64,000 nt of DNA, from the NCBI RefSeq assembly GCF_020379485.1, contig NW_026015061.1, forward strand, positions 1 to 64,000. The letters are read 5' to 3'. A program made the position numbers and the translations under genes. Positions 59,401 through 64,000 of the stretch are shown piece after piece. Under the pieces are notes generated by a model. It was not told where the DNA came from, did not search any database, and worked only from the letters and a program-made list of their open reading frames with translations. The stretch comes from Brassica napus (taxonomy: Eukaryota; Streptophyta; Magnoliopsida; Brassicales; Brassicaceae). The stretch's first letter is position 1. The number at the start of each line of letters is the position of its first letter.

Positions 59401-62400
59401 GTGATTCATCCTGGTTTGATTGGAACGACGAAGAAGCTGTGCTATTCCCAAACTGGGAAACTGGAATCACCTGATTTGAAAGTGGGATAACTTCTTCATC
59501 CCAACTCCTATGAGATTTATTCAACTTCCTGGTGATTCTCCACCACTTTATGTATCCAAATCAAGCTTTTACAAAGTGATTCATCCTGGTTTGATTGGAA
59601 CGACGAAGAAGCTGTGCTATTCCCAAACTGGGAAACTGGAATCACCTGATTTGAAAGTGGGATAACTTCTTCTTGCCAACTCCTATGAGATTTATTCAAC
59701 TTCCTGGTGATTCTCCACCACTTTATGTATCCAAATCAAGCTTCTTACAAAGTGATTCATCCTGGTTTGATTGGAACGACGAAGAAGCTGTGCTATTCCC
59801 AAACTGGGAAACTGGAATCACCTGATTTGAAAGTGGGATAACTTCTTCATCCCAACTCCTATGAGATTTATTCAACTTCCTGGTGATTCTCCACCACTTT
59901 ATGTATCCAAATCAAGCTTTTCACAAAGTGATTCATCCTGGTTTGATTGGAACGACGAAGAAGCTGTGCTATTCCCAAACTGGGAAACTGGAATCACCTG
60001 ATTTGAAAGTGGGATAACTTCTTCTTGCCAACTCCTATGAGATTTATTCAACTTCCTGGTGATTCTCCACCACTTTATGTATCCAAATCAAGCTTCTTAC
60101 AAAGTGATTCATCCTGGTTTGATTGGAACGACGAAGAAGCTGTGCTATTCCCAAACTGGGAAACTGGAATCACCTGATTTGAAAGTGGGATAACTTCTTC
60201 ATCCCAACTCCTATGAGATTTATTCAACTTCCTGGTGATTCTCCACCACTTTATGTATCCAAATCAAGCTTTTCACAAAGTGATTCATCCTGGTTTGATT
60301 GGAACGACGAAGAAGCTGTGCTATTCCCAAACTGGGAAACTGGAATCACCTGATTTGAAAGTGGGATAACTTCTTTTGCCAACTCCTATGAGATTTATTC
60401 AACTTCCTGGTGATTCTCCACCACTTTATGTATCCAAATCAAGCTTTTCACAAAGTGATTCATCCTGGTTTGATTGGAACGACGAAGAAGCTGTGCTATT
60501 CCCAAACTGGGAAACTGGAATCACCTGATTTGAAAGTGGGATAACTTCTTCATGCCAACTCCTATGAGATTTATTCAACTTCCTGGTGATTCTCCACCAC
60601 TTTATGTATCCAAATCAAGCTTTTCACAAAGTGATTCATCCTGGTTTGATTGGAACGACGAAGAAGCTGTGCTATTCCCAAACTGGGAAACTGGAATCAC
60701 CTGATTTGAAAGTGGGATAACTTCTTCATCCCAACTCCTATGAGATTTATTCAACTTCCTGGTGATTCTCCACCACTTTATGTATCCAAATCAAGCTTTT
60801 CACAAAGTGATTCATCCTGGTTTGATTGGAACGACGAAGAAGCTGTGCTATTCCCAAACTGGAAAACTGGAATCACCTGATTTGAAAGTGGGATAACTTC
60901 TTCATGCCAACTCCTATGAGATTTATTCAACTTCCTGGTGATTCTCCACCACTTTATGTATCCAAATCAAGCTTTTCACAAAGTGATTCATCCTGGTTTG
61001 ATTGGAACGACGAAGAAGCTGTGCTATTCCCAAACTGGGAAACTGGAATCACCTGATTTGAAAGTGGGATAACTTCTTCATCCCAACTCCTATGAGATTT
61101 ATTCAACTTCCTGGTGATTCTCCACCACTTTATGTATCCAAATCAAGCTTTTTACAAAGTGATTCATCCTGGTTTGATTGGAACGACGAAGAAGCTGTGC
61201 TATTCCCAAACTGGGAAACTGGAATCACCTGATTTGAAAGTGGGATAACTTCTTCTTGCCAACTCCTATGAGATTTATTCAACTTCCTGGTGATTCTCCA
61301 CCACTTTATGTATCCAAATCAAGCTTCTTACAAAGTGATTCATCCTGGTTTGATTGGAACGACGAAGAAGCTGTGCTATTCCCAAACTGGGAAACTGGAA
61401 TCACCTGATTTGAAAGTGGGATAACTTCTTCATCCCAACTCCTATGAGATTTATTCAACTTCCTGGTGATTCTCCACCACTTTATGTATCCAAATCAAGC
61501 TTCTTACAAAGTGATTCATCCTGGTTTGATTGGAACGACGAAGAAGCTGTGCTATTCCCAAACTGGGAAACTGGAATCACCTGATTTGAAAGTGGGATAA
61601 CTTCTTCATCCCAACTCCTATGAGATTTATTCAACTTCCTGGTGATTCTCCACCACTTTATGTATCCAAATCAAGCTTTTCACAAAGTGATTCATCCTGG
61701 TTTGATTGGAACGACGAAGAAGCTGTGCTATTCCCAAACTGGGAAACTGGAATCACCTGATTTGAAAGTGGGATAACTTCTTCATGCCAACTCCTATGAG
61801 ATTTATTCAACTTCCTGGTGATTCTCCACCACTTTATGTATCCAAATCAAGCTTTTCACAAAGTGATTCATCCTGGTTTGATTGGAACGACGAAGAAGCT
61901 GTGCTATTCCCAAACTGGGAAACTGGAATCACCTGATTTGAAAGTGGGATAACTTCTTCATGCCAACTCCTATGAGATTTATTCAACTTCCTGGTGATTC
62001 TCCACCACTTTATGTATCCAAATCAAGCTTTTCACAAAGTGATTCATCCTGGTTTGATTGGAACGACGAAGAAGCTGTGCTATTCCCAAACTGGGAAACT
62101 GGAATCACCTGATTTGAAAGTGGGATAACTTCTTCATCCCAACTCCTATGAGATTTATTCAACTTCCTGGTGATTCTCCACCACTTTATGTATCCAAATC
62201 AAGCTTTTCACAAAGTGATTCATCCTGGTTTGATTGGAACGACGAAGAAGCTGTGCTATTCCCAAACTGGGAAACTGGAATCACCTGATTTGAAAGTGGG
62301 ATAACTTCTTCATGCCAACTCCTATGAGATTTATTCAACTTCCTGGTGATTCTCCACCACTTTATGTATCCAAATCAAGCTTTTCACAAAGTGATTCATC

Positions 62401-63668
62401 CTGGTTTGATTGGAACGACGAAGAAGCTGTGCTATTCCCAAACTGGGAAACTGGAATCACCTGATTTGAAAGTGGGATAACTTCTTCTTCCCAACTCCTA
62501 TGAGATTTATTCAACTTCCTGGTGATTCTCCACCACTTTATGTATCCAAATCAAGCTTCTTACAAAGTGATTCATCCTGGTTTGATTGGAACGACGAAGA
62601 AGCTGTGCTATTCCCAAACTGGGAAACTGGAATCACCTGATTTGAAAGTGGGATAACTTCTTCATCCCAACTCCTATGAGATTTATTCAACTTCCTGTGA
62701 TTCTCCACCACTTTATGTATCCAAATCAAGCTTTTCACAAAGTGATTCATCCTGGTTTGATTGGAACGACGAAGAAGCTGTGCTATTCCCAAACTGGGAA
62801 ACTGGAATCACCTGATTTGAAAGTGGGATAACTTCTTTTGCCAACTCCTATGAGATTTATTCAACTTCCTGGTGATTCTCCACCACTTTATGTATCCAAA
62901 TCAAGCTTTTCACAAAGTGATTCATCCTGGTTTGATTGGAACGACGAAGAAGCTGTGCTATTCCCAAACTGGGAAACTGGAATCACCTGATTTGAAAGTG
63001 GGATAACTTCTTCATGCCAACTCCTATGAGATTTATTCAACTTCCTGGTGATTCTCCACCACTTTATGTATCCAAATCAAGCTTCTTACAAAGTGATTCA
63101 TCCTGGTTTGATTGGAACGACGAAGAAGCTGTGCTATTCCCAAACTGGGAAACTGGAATCACCTGATTTGAAAGTGGGATAACTTCTTCATCCCAACTCC
63201 TATGAGATTTATTCAACTTCCTGGTGATTCTCCACCACTTTATGTATCCAAATCAAGCTTTTCACAAAGTGATTCATCCTGGTTTGATTGGAACGACGAA
63301 GAAGCTGTGCTATTCCCAAACTGGGAAACTGGAATCACCTGATTTGAAAGTGGGATAACTTCTTCTTGCCAACTCCTATGAGATTTATTCAACTTCCTGG
63401 TGATTCTCCACCACTTTATGTATCCAAATCAAGCTTCTTACAAAGTGATTCATCCTGGTTTGATTGGAACGACGAAGAAGCTGTGCTATTCCCAAACTGG
63501 GAAACTGGAATCACCTGATTTGAAAGTGGGATAACTTCTTCATCCCAACTCCTATGAGATTTATTCAACTTCCTGGTGATTCTCCACCACTTTATGTATC
63601 CAAATCAAGCTTTTCACAAAGTGATTCATCCTGGTTTGATTGGAACGATGAAGAAGTTGTGCTATTCC
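53406..63668. repeat. CentBr-type satellite array, right block with dimeric order
   Basis: About 58 monomers of 176 bp. None has the TTCTCAC variant of the left block; they have TTTTCAC or TTCTTAC. Second-half types CTTCATCCC, CTTCATGCC and CTTCTTGCC mostly alternate, giving a dominant 352-bp period. The first eight or so monomers (53406-54900) carry extra substitutions. The array stops in mid-monomer after GCTATTCC at the E6 LTR. Confidence 0.93.
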
Positions 63669-64000
63669 TATTGAGATGAGTTGAGACATTTGAGGTAAAG
63701 ACACAAGGGAGGTTAGAACATAAAGAGAGCAAGGAGTTAAGAGGAGGAATGGGTTGATAGGGATGGTACGGACGGAGAGGCCGTACCAGGCCGTACAAGT
63801 GAGCGTCCGTACAAGGTGAAAGCGGCCAAGTAACTATCCTAGTAACGCTTATGTACTGAGGTGAAGTTACACTCGGCCAAGGCCTTATCCGAACGTTGAG
63901 AGGATAAGGGAGGCGCGGCTTGACAGCTAGGACAGGCTGGCAAGAGCTGGAAAGGAAGAGCATCTGGTCTTGGATAAGGAAGATGCTCCAAACGTGTGGA
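63669..64000 (+). mobile_element. E6: start of a further Copia-type LTR, cut by window end
   Basis: Satellite breaks off after GCTATTCC and unrelated sequence begins TATTGAGATGAG, resembling the E3 LTR start TATTGAGATGAAG. Further in, it has a CCGTAC/GTACGG cluster (63766-63812) and a GAGGATAAGGGAGG...GACAGGCTGG...GAGCTGG segment matching the order of motifs in the E5 LTR. It is therefore probably the 5' LTR of a plus-strand relative; the rest, including the other flank, lies outside the window. Confidence 0.72.
63766..63812 (+). promoter_or_regulatory. CCGTAC cluster in E6 LTR
   Basis: GTACGG at 63766 and CCGTAC at 63781, 63791 and 63807, about 100-145 bp into the LTR, the same relative place as the E5 array but with less regular spacing. 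Confidence 0.5.

Noticed and set aside
16026..63668. Preferred position of insertion within the satellite monomer
   Set aside because: The four breakpoints (about monomer positions 30, 62, 157 and 176 from AAGCTT) are scattered, and the sample is too small.

Overview
This is a eukaryotic, almost certainly Brassica (Brassicaceae), centromeric window with no ordinary host gene. About 34 kb is a 176-bp tandem satellite with one HindIII site (AAGCTT) per monomer. From memory its sequence and length match the Brassica centromeric satellite CentBr, lying here in reverse orientation; no database search was possible. The rest is LTR retrotransposons, all Ty1/Copia where a coding region is present, inserted into the satellite and into one another.

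Layout: 1-10034 satellite; 10035-11494 a miniature LTR element (TRIM-like, two ~640-bp LTRs around 177 bp, TSD TGGTT); 11495-16025 satellite; 16026-about 32832 a three-level nest. In the nest, E1 (minus strand) contains its near-identical sister E2 (21032-32171, plus strand, TSD GTTAA), which contains E3 (24692-30132, minus strand, TSD AAAAA). 32833-42037 is a very homogeneous satellite array. 42038-53405 is a second nest: E4 (minus) containing E5 (45456-51284, minus, TSD TGATG). 53406-63668 is a third satellite array with dimer-like higher-order structure. From 63669 the 5' LTR of a further element (E6, plus) runs off the window.

The Copia elements encode the usual single polyprotein (gag, aspartic protease, DDE integrase, reverse transcriptase, RNase H), with a primer-binding site TGGTATCAGAGC complementary to initiator-Met tRNA and a GAGGGGGAG polypurine tract. 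E5 has one uninterrupted 1487-codon frame and is the best candidate for an autonomous copy. E1 and E2 are the same family but broken by frameshifts. E3 and E4 form a related subfamily whose gag has lost the CCHC zinc knuckle. LTR pairs differ by very few substitutions, so the insertions look young, as expected where satellite turnover removes old insertions.

Several stretches (about 1-3.4 kb, 32.18-32.83 kb, 42.04-45.46 kb) carry dense single-base indels that adjacent copies lack. They look like poorly polished long-read consensus, so frameshifts there should not be read as biology without checking. The right edge of E1 is truncated, has no TSD, and coincides with a switch of satellite subtype, so that junction may be a recombination point or an assembly join. 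The most interesting points are the nest of an element inside its own sister (a 5-kb inverted repeat), the zinc-knuckle-less subfamily, non-canonical LTR termini, a 9-bp-periodic GTACGG cluster in the E5 LTR, and the higher-order structure of the satellite.
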